Shown here piece by piece: positions 1 through 12,300 of a DNA stretch of 64,000 nucleotides. Within the stretch, counting starts at the first letter, position 1. Each line of letters starts with the position of its first letter. Origin of the DNA: Tribonema minus (Eukaryota > Sar > Xanthophyceae > Tribonematales > Tribonemataceae); assembly GCA_017506865.1 (NCBI GenBank), contig JAFCMP010000412.1, positions 682,001 to 746,000 of the forward strand. Direction: 5' to 3'. The translations under genes and the position numbers were made by a program. The notes under the pieces are model-generated. The model had not been told where the DNA came from, did not search any database, and saw only the letters and a program-made list of their open reading frames with translations.

Positions 1-311
1 CGCAGCGCCCTCAGTGTATGTTGATCCTTGCAATGCTGCTGCGCCGACAGGGTTGGCATGCGATGGTCACACGCGGCGCTGTGGTGAGCGTTCTACAACG
101 TGTGATCACGATGATTGAAAATCAAAAGTAGTGGCGCGGGGGAGGGGGGGGGGGCTCGCCTGTTTTGCTGGGGTCAGCCCCAGAAAAAAAACGGTCTTCG
201 GCTTTACAGCTAGCCTAGCGCGGGAGCACAGCTGGCGGCTGGCGAGATACCGCTCGAACTGTAGAAAAACATAGTTGTAGGTAGGCAACAGTGGTCGTTG
301 CGGCCTCAGCC

Positions 312-3300
312 ATGTCCCTGGAAGAGCTTGTGCTGAACGAGCCGCCGGAAGGCCCCATCGTGGGAAGGTGGGATGTGAAGGAGGTGGCTGAGAACATGCG
401 GGAGCAGCTCGACATCAAGGACAGGAAGCACATGATGAGAGTTCAACCAGTGTGCTTTACTGGGGTGGAGGCTTGCGCATGGGTGAGAGAAGCTTCTGGT
501 CTGCTCACTTCCGTCATCTGCGCACATCTCATGACCTGTAGCTGGCTTGTGGCCGTGTACGCCAAGCAAGGCGCTGACGACTTGAGGTCGGATGCAGATT
601 CATCTTGCTGGGATCGTAGTGTGCCGTGTCATGTATGTTGCGGTGAATACGTGGCGCCACTGCAATGCACCTGCGAACTTTCCTGCGACAGCAACTTTTC
701 CCAATTCGACCGCGGCTGACTGACGAACTCCCTGCTGTTGCTACTACTCATTGTTTGATGCGTCGCAGATGCTGTCGACGGGCTTGATAGAAACGGAGGA
801 GCAGGCACTGCAGCTCGGAAACTCCATGGTCCTGAATGGCCTCATTTCGGAGGTCAACATGGAACACGCCTTCCGCAACAAGCCCTACATGTATAGATTC
901 GCAGAGGATGAGTGGGTCCGGATAGGCGGGGAGGCGGTCGCGTGCGCGGAGCACATGCCGTACAGGAAGCTCATGCAGCTGGCGCAGCGCATGCGGCGGG
1001 AGATGGGGGTGGGGGACATAGAGCAGGAGGGCAAGGTCTACCAGAGGTGCTTCACGGGGGTCATGTGCACGGGCTGGCTCATGCATGTGGGCCTTGTTGA
1101 TGCGGAGCAGGTGAGTGGTTGAAGTCACGTTGCGTGCGCAGCGCAGCCGCATCATCACATGCAGTAGTGGCCTTTGTATTGTCAGTGTTGAAGTATGCGT
1201 CGCGGCAGAACGGTGGTGGCACGGCAGAACGGTGGTGGCGCGGCGTATGGGAAGGGGGGGGGCGGGGGGGCGCAAAGCGGGTCTCACTGACACAAAGCAG
1301 ATGACAAGGTGTGACAGCGTTCCACATGCAAGCCCAGCGGCATGCCGACCTTTGCTTGTGTCAACGGGTCCTGATCTTACGCATTCCACGGATGCTGACG
1401 CGGCGGCCGGCGCCCCAAGCCCAGCACGGCAAAGTGTCCATCGCAGTGCGTTGGAGGCAGTTGTGTGCACCGCATGTGGCAGCTCATGCGTGTGCAACTC
1501 AAGGCCGTAGCACAGGCACGCATGTACTGTTGCGTGCACTGCCCGGCAACCTGAGGACAGTTGTTGGTGAGCTTCAGGATTAGGGTGAGGGCAAGGAGTG
1601 GGTGTTGTGGCAGTTGCTGCCACGATGAGGCTGCTGAAACTGTGTTATAGAAGTATGACATTGAACATGGCTAGAGCGCACGCTGGCGCTACGCGAGGCG
1701 CCGGCACATGCGCGGACGCGCCATCACTCCGCGCAGCCTCCGCGCGCAAGCGCCACACACCCGACTCCCTCCAACACCTACATACCTGGCGGTCCTGCAG
1801 AAGGGCTCACGCACCTCTGAGCACCCGCGCTGCGCCGCCGCCGCCGCCACCTCCGCCTCCGCCGCGCAGGACGCCGTCGCGCTCGGCAACGCGCTCGTGC
1901 GCGCGGGCCTCGTCCACCACGTCGCGCGGCGCCGCCCCCTCGAGGCGTCGCGCAGGCTCTACCGCTTCGCCGCGGACGCGCTTGCGCTCATTCAGGCCGC
2001 CAAGCGCGCAGCGCTGCGCGGCGTGATGCACCCGCCGCACCGGCGCGCGTCTCGCGGCGCCGGCGGCGGCGGCGGCGGCAGCGGCGCGAGCCGCCGCAGC
2101 TCGAGCGCGTTGGCGTCGCCGGCGCCGCCGGGCGCGCAGATCGCCGCCATGATGCAGCTGCAGGTGAGCGCGCGGGGCTTCGGGCGCGGCGGCGCGGCAC
2201 ACTGGTGCGCGGCGTGCGCTCTTGTGGTGCCGCTGTATCGCCCCCTCTGGTGTGCAGCTTACTGTCCTGAGTCAGCTCCAGTGAGGCAGCGGGTATTGTG
2301 CGGCACGCGTTGCGGCACAACAGCTGCTTGCTCTCGCATGGAGGACACTGGCCGCCCGACGCGGCGCCGCCGTCGCTGCTTTGCGGATGGATCGCCGCTG
2401 CCGTCATATGCAGCCGCACGTGGTCCGGGGCGCATGCAAAATGATAGTGCGCAACAGAGATTGCGGCGCGATGTAGATGTACGCATTGCACACGCTGCTC
2501 CGAGCGTGGTGCGACCTGCGACAGCAGGACAATCTGGCGAGCGCTGCTGCGGCCGCTGCAGTGCTGCGCTACACCTATGTCGTCATCAGCTCTGCATCGC
2601 AGCGCACCTGCGCTGTCTGTGGTTTAAGGGCGATTCCAACAAGGGCTGGCAGTGCAGCAATGCTATATGTTTCACGAAGGCTATGTGCTGTTGCCATGGG
2701 CTGTGCAAGGTGGGCTTCTTTGCCATCAAGTTGTGTGCAGGCCATGCACTCCCTTCCGGAACAGCCGGGCATGTAGGTAAGCTCAGCAGGCATCGTGTTA
2801 CCGCCGGGCATTGTCTTGGCTGGCACATAGCCCAGCGCACCGCGTCACCGAACATCAAAATCAATCATATTCCACTTTGCATGCGCCATCTGCACGGCAG
2901 CAGGGCGACAGCGACGAGGACGAAGAGGTGGACCTGGAGGACATCCTGTCGAGCATCGCTGCCGCGGCGACGCCAGGCGGCAGCCTGGACGCTGCCGCCG
3001 CCGACCCCGCCGCGACGCCGCGCGGCAGCGCCATCAGCAGCTGCAGCGGCGGCGGCGACGGCGCGAGCAGCCGCGGTGGCTCTCTGTGCTGCAACACCAC
3101 CGCCAATGCGGAGCAGCGGCGCCACGGCGGCAGCGGCGGCGGCCGCAGCGCCGACAGCGACGACATCAGCCTCGACGCGGAGACGGCGGACGTGCTGCTG
3201 CGGCGCGCGCTGGCACCACTCGCAGCCAAGAGCAATGGCGACGGAGGCGGCGATGCGGACGACGGCGGCGGCGGAGGCAGCGGCGGCGGCAGCGGCGGCG

Positions 3301-3695
3301 GCAGCGGCCACGGCGGCCTCGCCGTCGTGAAGAAGCAGGCGCGGCGGCAGAGCAAGCACGTGCGCGGCGGGCCCGTCTGGGGTAGCTGCGAGCTGCTGCC
3401 GCCGACGGCGCTGGCGACGCCGATGAACGACGACGCGCCGCCGCTGTGGCCGGACACCGCGTGCGCTGCTGCCGCCGCTGCGCCTTCCGCCACCGCTGCA
3501 GCGTACGACGATGCAGGGATATGTGGCGCTGAGGACCAGTTTCTGCTGGCGCTGCTGGGGATCGCGTGCCAGTTCCCCGCGCCGCCGCGGCACCGCGCGT
3601 GGATGGACGCGCCGCGCAAGCGCAGCACGAGCCGCGGCTCCGTGAACGCGATCCTCTCCATCGTCAACGCCATCGACGAGGACTTCACGTTGTAG
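312..3695 (+). CDS. Tandem DEP-domain protein
   Basis: Model: exons 312-482, 769-1110, 1870-2163, 2901-3695 (533 aa); all three introns are phase 0 with GT-AG ends. Two DEP-like modules are visible, each split by an intron after its first part. Module 1 joins CFTGVEACAW (end of exon 1) to the exon 2 segment TEEQALQLGNSMVLNGLI and closes with YMYRF. Module 2 joins QRCFTGVMCTGWLMHVGL to DAVALGNALVRAGLVHHV and RRLYRF in exon 3. DEP domains dock signalling proteins to membranes or receptors, so a signalling adaptor is inferred; no catalytic domain follows. The last 264 residues are low-complexity (Asp/Glu patch, then Gly/Ser/Ala runs) and end in a short ordered stretch with a second acidic patch. 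The ATG at 312 is the first in frame in exon 1. The exon 4 acceptor is a NAGNAG (AG at 2899-2900 or 2902-2903), so one Gln may be optional. An upstream exon cannot be excluded. Confidence 0.75.
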
Positions 3696-6586
3696 ACTTC
3701 ACGTTGTAGCGGCGGCGGCGACGGCGGTGGCGGCAGCGGCGGCAGCAGCGGCGGCGGCGGCAGCGGTGCCACGCAACAGCAGCAGCAGCACTGGCTCTGC
3801 AGCGCCAACCGTCTCAGCTCATTTGCTATAGCGCTCGGCTGCAACACCTATAATTGGTGGTTGCGGCGGTTGCAGGGTCCACGAATGCTGCCCAACAACA
3901 CTATGATTGGCGGTGGACCAAGTGCGACATCCATGGCTGCTGTGGCAGCTGCTCAGCAGCGGCGGCACCTCGGCGACGGCAGCGGCAGCCAAGTGGGGGA
4001 TGGCACGCAGCAGCAGAGGCCGTGACAGCAGGCCTCAAGCAGGGGGTCTTGTTCAGGGAAGCAGACAAGGTTTACTTGCAAGTGTGTGTGTGTGACTGCA
4101 GCATCTGGGAGTGTGTTTACTGTGCCTCGATGGCGGCTCCATGTTGCGCTTGACTGATATAGTGTCATCTAGAGCTTAGTGAGAATTGCCGTAACCGTGC
4201 ACAGTGCTCCGACGCCGCCACGGCGCCACTCCGCAGCGCTCATCATGTATGCGTCAGCGAAGCTCGTCAGGGCGGTATACTGCAATGTACACATGCGAAG
4301 GAAGCGTAACGGCAACGGCAGCGGCGCCACACGGCTGCAGTCCTTGGCACTGCGGCGCCCGGCGTTGCGCGCCGCTGCCGCGCGGCACACGGCAGGGGTA
4401 GGCCCAACAATGCAACGTTGCGTCGCGCGCAGCGGGCGTCTCACCTATGCACGACACACGCCGTCTCTCCAGTCGCTGCCCCCTGTGCTAGCACCCTGTT
4501 TCACCTGCTGCTTGCAAGGGGGGCCTGCAACGTGGTTACCCTTCCTGTGTGCAATGTCACATATGTTCAACGTACACATACGGACGGCAGATTTACATTG
4601 ATGGGACCTGACTTGTGATGTGACTCGTGATGCCGCATTTTGCGGCGTCACCGGCGCCTCGCGATGCGGCTTATTGGCCTCCCCGCTCGCTGCATGCAGA
4701 GGGGACTGCGCCCGCTGGCAAGGCGCGCGGCTTCCGCCGCTTGGTGGCTTCGCTTGCACACAGTATGCATAGTTCGTCTCAAAATACCTCTGTGCGACAC
4801 CTATGGCGCCATTCCGCACCGCCGCCAATGCTGCGCTCTAAATAAGGTGTTGACTGCGTCAATACTCCCATTTGACTTGAAATCACTTTGAGTGCAAGAC
4901 GAGAACATGTCGTCTGCGGTGTCAATCACCTGCATGACATGGGGTCCATGCCTTGGCACAACCGCGAAGCCGCGCTGCGCACTGCACATGATGCTTGTGT
5001 GTCCACCAGCACACTGCAGCACTGGTGGACACACATGCAGCAGTGTGACCACAAGCACTGGTGCCATTGCATTTGACTCAAACTCCAAATCAGTCCAGAT
5101 ACAGGCAGGCCTCGCTCTGGCCATGACGTAATTGCAAGTTCTGGTGCCAGAAAGCAATGCAGCATCATTGCACTTGAAACGAAATGCTTCAACAGTCCAA
5201 ATTCAGGCAGGCCTCACTCTGAATTGCAATTCCATGGACTAATGTCCACCCAATACTGTCACAGGTTGCTGCAGAGGGGGACGCACAAAACAGGCTGTGC
5301 AAGAAACGCGCACAGCAACTCTTCACACAGAAAACACTCAGTGGCGGGTGCTGTATGCCGTTTCATTATGCCTATGTCTACCCTCCAGCACAGCACAAGC
5401 AGCAGGCAGCTCACAGGGCGCTTGTGATGGCACGCACTAACCGCAACTTTGAAGTTCTGGCGTGCACGCAAGCAGGCTGTGATTGGGGGCTGCGTTGCTG
5501 CTGCCGCTATGCGCAGCGTCGCTGAGACCAGCCGCCGCGTGTCAAGGCCTTCCAGTAATCATTGACCCTTGCGGACCAGTGGACATCTTTAATTCTTGGT
5601 TCTAACTTGGGGGTGACAACGACACACACAGCGGTGCATTGCACTGAGCATATGGGCTGCGCGTCACTGGCTCACAAAATTGCTGTCGCCGCAGCGGCGC
5701 GCGCTCAGTGCTGGTGCTCCTTGATGGGCCGCATGCCGCGCCCCTGCGACCCCTGTTGAGAGCCAGAGCAAGAGCCAGTGACAGAGTCAGGACCGAGTAA
5801 CCAAGTTAGTTCTGAGTCACTGGGCGGGGAAGCAGTGCTTACATAACGCATAGGGCTCTGGGGAACCTACAGAATAAGCTGAAGGGATCACTCAAATGGT
5901 GCAGTAGCTATCAAGTACCTTTGTCATATGCTGAATGGGACCCTCATTCACTCATGAATGAGGCCCATGTCCTCTCTCATTCGCTGCTGACTTGTTCCCA
6001 GCGGCATTACAGCACGTGCATACACCATAGAATACTGCCATAAAACGGCAATGCTGCTCACGCGTTTGCACTAATTGTGGTGAGGGATGAACTAGACGTT
6101 TCATACTGCCTTGTCTTGTGAAAACTTGCTTGAGCCCCCATAGTGCAGTATACGGCACTGTATCAGTTTGCGCCAGCACTGATGCATAATGCAGGTGCGT
6201 CATTGAATGAATTGTACCTTTTTTGCACGCTTTGATGATCTTACTAAGATGTTCAAGCTTCAACAGTTACTTGGAGGCAAAGCCCTGGCAGCCCTCAGAA
6301 CAAACCCTTGATCGTACCCTCTACTGATGACACCTGTCCAGCCGGTGACTCCACTACTCACTTACTCACGACTCAGAAGGGCCGCCATACAGCCCTGCAT
6401 AAATTGTAAGTTCAATGTCCTGTGCATGCATGCCAGCACTACACAATACCATTTGTCACCTTAAGGAAAATCTGTTGACTCTGGTAGCAAGCCTGATCAA
6501 TCTTGACCTGCTTGCGCACTGAGGGAGAACATGACACTCTACCCAGATGAGGGGGACTCAAAGTTCAGTGTGATGTACATACGCAC
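3696..6586. other. Non-coding stretch, no gene seen
   Basis: After the DEP gene stop come GGC-rich 3' sequence (to about 3800) and then ordinary-composition DNA. Open frames here are short, lack recognisable motifs and show no convincing splice-bounded exon on either strand. The 4150-5550 part contains several CA/TG-rich stretches. I see nothing to annotate. Confidence 0.4.
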
Positions 6587-6900
6587 ATGACAGGCAGGAT
6601 TCTACACGGCAACTGCAGATTAGCGGGCGACGAGTACACATTGTACATGGCTGAGTTCAGGGCGACAACCTCAAAGCTCAGTGTGCTGTACGCGCATGAC
6701 AGGAGTACGTACACTGCAACTGAGATGAGTGGGCGACGAGAAACACAGCTGAGCTCACAAGGAGTACTCAGTACCTGGATGATCGCCGGGGACGAGTACA
6801 CGGCGGAGTTCACATAGAGTACACTCTACCTACAGATCAGCGGGCGATGAACAACACGGCTGAGCTCACAAGAAGTGCACTGTACCTGGAGGTTAACCGG
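6587..6900 (-). repeat. About 56-bp degenerate tandem array carrying splice-donor copies
   Basis: Read on the minus strand, about five diverged units of roughly 56 bp follow one another. Each has a version of TCGTCCCCGG…CTCCAG|GTAC followed by TGTGAGCTCAGC. The first unit (about 6845-6900) contains the real 3' end of an exon of the ABM-domain gene and its GT donor at 6885. The others lie in the intron or 3' region beyond it and carry donor-like CAG-GTAC or CTGCAG sequences. The array is therefore a local amplification of an exon/intron boundary. Confidence 0.7.
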
Positions 6901-8974
6901 GGACGAAAAGACAGCGTCATCACGGCCCCCTTCCCCGCCCGGCCCAAAGGGGTAGACCGGCTCAGTCATCCGCCCGCTGCGCTCATTGACCAAGTACAGG
7001 CCCATGGGCTCCTCAATGAGGGCCTCCGCTGCGTCGGTGAAAGCCTGCCGGGGCATGGTTGTCGGACAGAATAGCGATGAGATATGTACGTGTAATGGTG
7101 CCTTTAGGCATGTCAGGTACTTCATCAAGTACATGGGAAAGACATCGCAGTGTACACTAACCGAGGCAATGACGGTGAGTCGATGCCGCGTTCATAGCGG
7201 CATCATCAACAATGTTGACTGCCTTGATTATGCCTCTTCCACAACGAGCGCATGCTGATGCTCAGCAATTATGCATCGCGCGCAGGGCAGGGCAGTTGGC
7301 GCCCAACTGGCGGAGGGATTGCAGCAGTGCGTCAAAATGCAGGGCAGAACGGCAATGGAGAGCACTGCCCGCATGGCCACTTCTAAACCTTTGTGGAGCC
7401 CCAATTTGCCATAAAGCAGCGCTCATGATTGAGGCCCTGGTAGCTGAACGCAGCCTACGTGCCTTCACGCGCACACACGCAGTGCAGGTACACAAGCGCA
7501 ACTGCCAGCGGTGACGCGCCTCACCTTGAACAGCGCGCTCGTCTACCTATGCGGAGCCCCCATTTTGCATAGAACGGCGCTCCGTGTGGAGACCCCGCTA
7601 GCCGTGAACGCAGCCTTCGTATACTCATGCACACACACGCAGTACAGGCACACAACTGTAACTGCGAGTGGTGACGCGCCTCACCTTGAAGGGCGCGCTC
7701 GTCTGGTGCCGCGACATGGCCTGGATCGACGGAAAGCGCTGCAGCATGAAGAAGCTGCGGCGCTCCCCCGGGTCCTGGTTTACGGCCATGGTGCCCACGA
7801 GGTCGCGCTGAGCGCTGCCAGTCTCGCGCGCCAGCGTCTCCAGCAGCGTGCGCATCGCCAGCTCGCAGCCCTCGCGCGCGCAGATGCTCGTGCTGAGCAT
7901 GACTCCCGTCGGGCTGGAGGCGAAGGACAGCGAGCTGATCTCCATCTGCAGCGGCGGCAGCTTGCGCTCTGCGCGCGGCCGCGTGTGTTGTGGCGGCGGG
8001 AGAGGGGTCATTTGTGTCATATGCACGACGATAAGGGTTGAAGAATGCGCCAGCCTGAAATTATGCTTGAGGTGACTTCAGTGGTCGTCGAGGCTGTAAC
8101 TGACGAGCATTGTGGTGTCTTCTCGCTGCATGCGATGATTCCAGACAGTGCTGAAACTGATGTGCAGACAAGCACCATCTGCAACACGAGCACACTTATT
8201 TTTAAGGCTGGTTCAGTCAACAAAGCACATGTCCAGCGCAAAAATGAGGTGCGACCACAACTGCACGTCGCCGCACGCCGCATAATTGCATCAACCTGCA
8301 GCAGCACACTCCTATCAGCAGCGCCGTGACACATAAACATGTTTGCGACACACATAGATTCATGATCTCACGAGGCCCTATGGCACACCCTTTCAGCAAC
8401 AGGACAGTCCACAAAGGTGCGCACCTTCATCAGAATTCCTGTTTTTCTGCTGTTCGGCCTTCTCCTCATCGCTGAGGTACCCCAGAGACCGAAGCAGCTC
8501 GAGAGCGCCTGTAGCGAGGCCGGCACCGAAGGCAGCGGGGACATCCGCGCCGTTGGTGGACGCGACCCACGCAGCCGCGCAGGCCATGACCAAGTGAACG
8601 CCGCCAGCTGTGGTTGCTGCCTGTGCTACGAGCTGCTGGGTCGACTCCGTCCAGATACCTTGATCCACGATCCATTGACCCGCGACCAAACCGCTAGTGG
8701 CCAACGTCGCGAAGCCAGCAGCATAAGCCTTCTGTGCCACTCTGAACCCGGTGCTGTCGGTGATGGGGTTGAGGCTGGCGCCAAAAGCGTACACGCTGGC
8801 TGCCGCCGTGCTGCTGTTGTCGTCTATCACGGCCGACATGTGTGTGGTATGCTTGCGGATCGAGGGCCTTGATTGAAGTTGGAGCAGCGGTGGCCTGCTG
8901 GAGACGAAGGCATTGGCGGTCAGGGCTGCGACCGAGCAGGTGCCCACCACCGCGCAAGCTCGCACGCCAACCAT
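6826..8974 (-). CDS. Plastid-targeted membrane protein fused to an ABM-type domain
   Basis: Model on the minus strand: 8425-8974, 7685-7968, 6886-7044, reading through to a stop at 6826 (350 aa) or splicing at the GTACAG donor at 6885. The N-terminus is a signal peptide ending ANA followed by FVSSRP, the Phe-at-+1 signature of secondary red plastids. The first exon then has alanine-rich hydrophobic segments (about residues 75-165), consistent with a plastid membrane protein. Exons 2-3 read like an antibiotic-biosynthesis-monooxygenase fold (PF03992-type dimeric alpha/beta barrel): strand GVMLSTSICAREG, helix, GTMAVNQDPGERRSFFMLQRF, SRHQTSAPF, then EALIEEPMGLYLVNE. Intron 1 is phase 1 (the acceptor at 7969-7970 gives …SDE/ERK…) and intron 2 is phase 0. 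Linking exon 1 to the ABM exons is inferred from phase and strand; two separate genes remain possible. The catalytic role is unknown. Confidence 0.55.
7391..7703 (-). repeat. 160-bp tandem duplication of an exon 3' end plus donor
   Basis: Two copies with a period of 160 bp: the landmark GTGACGCGCCTCACC starts at 7511 and again at 7671. The copy at higher coordinates contains the true end of the ABM-domain exon (…AGCGCGCCCTTCAAG|GTGAGG on the minus strand). The other carries a near-identical GCGCGCTGTTCAAG|GTGAGG inside the intron, a perfect-looking decoy donor. Confidence 0.75.
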
Positions 8975-9215
8975 GGCTGTGCTGTGTGTGAATCCTGTGT
9001 ATGAATGTAGCCTTTTTTATGGATCCAAAACCACAATTTAAGCGCTGCCTTCAACCACACAGCTCTGTCTGGTCTCTCTCTATTCTGCCGCCGGCGCTGC
9101 TGCTGCCAGTTCTCCTGCTCCTTTCTGCTGCTGTTGGCGAGCGTGTCGAGTGTCTCGCAAAAAGTATATGTGTGAGTTTGAACCAAAGATCACAGGCAGC
9201 TGTCGAACGAGCCTG

Positions 9216-9233
9216 TTGAAGTCTCCACTTCAA
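9216..9233. promoter_or_regulatory. TTGAAGT-n4-ACTTCAA palindrome in a bidirectional promoter
   Basis: A perfect 7-bp inverted repeat with a 4-bp spacer. It lies 89 bp upstream of the TrhO-type gene's ATG (9322) and about 240 bp upstream of the divergent ABM gene's ATG (8974). The whole intergenic region is 347 bp, so the two plastid-protein genes probably share control sequences. The same palindrome recurs upstream of several other genes in the window. Confidence 0.5.
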
Positions 9234-9321
9234 GTATTTTGTTGACCGAACATCAACACACTACGTAGTGATCTGATCGCCAGGCTGCACCGTCGAAGAC
9301 AGGCAACTTCGATTCTGCACT

Positions 9322-12300
9322 ATGGTGCCTCCCGCCAGGGCTGCGCAGAGCTTGCTGCTGGTGGCCACCTTGCTGCCATGCCTCTGCCACGCATTTGTGC
9401 CCGGCAATTCCCGCCTTGCACATCGAAGCCGCGCGGTCGCTGCAGCCGACGCCAGCAGCCGTGCATCATGTCGGAAGGAACGTCTGCTGTTGCGCATGAG
9501 CAGCACCGCGAAGGCTTCCGCCGACGAAGTCTGCACTGCCCAGCCACAGCCAAAAAGCCGCATGACACCAGCGGAACGCCGCGCTCGTAATTTGGCGGTC
9601 TTCGAGGCTCTCAAAAACAGCGAACTCAGGTGAGCAGATTTATCACTACTATCTCTCTCAGACTGCCTTCGGCAAAGGCTGACCGCACATTGTTGAGGCA
9701 CAGCAGTGGTGTTTGACTTGACATTGAATTTGCTCGCTGCCATCCTTATGTTGCATGTATTGTCTACATTGACCCATTCCCTCTGCACTACCAATAAACT
9801 GTTACGCATCTTCACGTCCATCTGATACACACATCAATCGCACTGACAATCAATTCGCATCTGTGTGCCCCGCTGCTTTTCCGCTGCTGCCGCCGCAGCC
9901 CCATTCGAGTGTTTGCATCCCCGGAGCTTAGAAGCAGGCTGCGGCTGAGTGGAAATGAAAAGCGGCAGCGCATATTTTTACCGAGGGACACACGGCAGGA
10001 CCCGGAGGTGATAATGGCGGCGGTGCGTGAGGCATTCCCAGTAGGGGACTTGCCAGTGGAGCTGTGGGCGTATGCGGCGCCTTCAGAACAGCAGGTATGC
10101 ATCTATTGATATGTCCTGCCTGACTTCTGCCAAGCGCACATGTCATGTGCAATGATACTTTCAAGCCCCTGGATCTGGCAGTTACGTTTTTGTAATTCGC
10201 GCTGCGACAGCAGCCAAGCAATGCTTCAAGCAGTGCGGCTTGTCAGTCAATCAGCGACCGTGGCAAGCTACCCGAGCATGCAAGCGCATTGGCAATCGCG
10301 TCCTGGATCAGGTGATGTCGAAGCGCCTCTTACTGAACTGTTTATTGCGCGCACAATACAAACCTTCAGCTGTGAACACACGAAAGCCTTCGCTGCTGTC
10401 AAGCACTGCTATTGCAGCCCTGATGAACCGGCGGTGCAATTAGGCAGTGCACTGCCTCTCCAGAAGCAAGTGCCCAGGCACAACGCAACTGGCTGCACGG
10501 TAGTCTCAACCAATCAGCAACACCGCAGGGCGTAAAAACAGGGGAGGGGTTCTCGTTTGAGTTGCAACTGCGACTGGCACATTATGTGTGCGCAACGTTA
10601 TGGAAGCCGTCTACATGGTCGCTGCTCCAGCAGTAAGTAACATAGTGTAGCCAACATTCAAACAACTTGGCCATGTCGAATACGGTTTCACCTGTGTAGC
10701 CAACATGCTGCCTCAGACTGCAGCTGGGCGCACACCATCTCCCATTGCACCCGCCCCCTTGTTCAAGGCGCCGGCAGCAGAGCAGCGGAGAGAGGTTCAA
10801 GTCCTTGTGCAGCTTGTAGCAGCTGCTAAGTTCCACGTCGCCATCAAGGGCAAAGCCACATGTCAACATAGAGTCCATCAGCCGCTGACACACACCCCAC
10901 TGCCCCTCGACATGCACCCGGACAAGCTAACTGCACAGTTGCCTTAAACTCGAGTTGAAGTGCATCAAACCACTCTGCCGCCGCGGCAAAGCTCTCCTGC
11001 ACTGGCAAATAGGAGTGCCAGCCCCTGTCGCCCCGCATCGGTGCACCAGCGCTTCGTCGCTGACAGACACGCCACCCACCGGTTCACTGAATCAAAACCT
11101 ACTACTTCAGCCACTGTGACCCCCCCACCCCACCCCACCAGAACCAGTTCATTGACCGAAAGCGGTACCTCAGCCACTGACCCCCCCCCCCCCCCCCCCC
11201 CCAATCCGTCGCCCGCACCCCAGCCGACGCCAGACGTGCGAACCGAGCTCCCCAAGCGCGTGCCTGTAACCGACACAAACCAGCTTGCGGCGTCCTTTGC
11301 GTGGGCCGACGCCGCAGGCCTCGACCTCAACGTCTACCTGGAGCTCGACCCCGCGTACCGCGACCCGGACCCGCCCGCGTGGCTGGTTAACCTGCCCGAC
11401 GTCAGCGCTCCGCGCGAGTGGCAGATGATCTCCTTCTACCGCTTCGTCGACGTGCCGGACCCGGCCGCGTTCGCGGCGCTGCTGACGGCACTGTGGCGGC
11501 CGCTGGGCGCGCGCGGCCGCGTGTACGTCGCGCGCGAGGGCGTCAACGCGCAGATGGCGGTGCCGGTGGACGTCGTGGAGCGCTTCGAGGTGGCCACGGC
11601 GAGTGTCGCGCGCCTCGCCGGCGTCTACCTCAACAAGGACAGCGTGCGACGCTCCGCAGATGTTGAAGATGGCGATGAGGCCATGCCGTTCGACGCGCTG
11701 CACGTGCGCGTGCGCGACCAGATCGTCGCCGACGGCCTCGCGACGCCGCTGGACTGGCGCACGCGCATCGGCGCGGCGCTGTCGCCCGCGGAGTGGCACG
11801 CGCGCGTCGCCGGCCCCGGCGCCGCGCCCGGCACCGTCGTCCTCGACTGCCGCAACGACTACGAGACGGACGTCGGCGCGTTCGAGGCCGCGCGCCCGCT
11901 CGGCACGGCGTTCTTCCGCCAGAGCTGGGACGCGCTGCGCGACGCGCTCGTGGATGTTCCCACAGATGCCCCGATACTCACGTACTGCACGGGGGGGATC
12001 CGCTGCGTGAAGGTCGCGGCGTACCTCGAGCAGGAGCTCGGCTACACGAACGTCGCGCGGCTCGAGGGCGGCATCGTGAGCTACGCGCGCTACGCGCGCG
12101 CCGCGGGCGTGGCGTCGCGCTTCCGCGGCAAGAACTACGTGTTCGACGGGCGCATGGCGGAGCGCATCACGGAGGATGTGCTCGCGGCGTGCCACCAGTG
12201 CGGCGCGCCGTGCGACGACCAGCGCAACTGCGCCAACGACCGCTGCCACACGCGCTTCATACAGGTGCGCGCGCTGACCGCCGCCGCAGACTTTACATGA

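Noticed and set aside
1708..3330. 540-codon open frame across the DEP gene region
   Set aside because: It reads through splice sites; only 1870-2163 is used. The rest is Arg/Ala-rich translation of GC-rich DNA in the wrong frame.
10705..10947. Possible extra exon of the TrhO-like gene between 10094 and 11224
   Set aside because: No clean acceptor/donor pair, and no protein-like character; flanking exons already join in phase 0.
11170..12249. 359-codon minus-strand frame opposite the TrhO-like exon
   Set aside because: Shadow of a high-GC exon; His/Arg/Val/Ala-rich with no conserved block.
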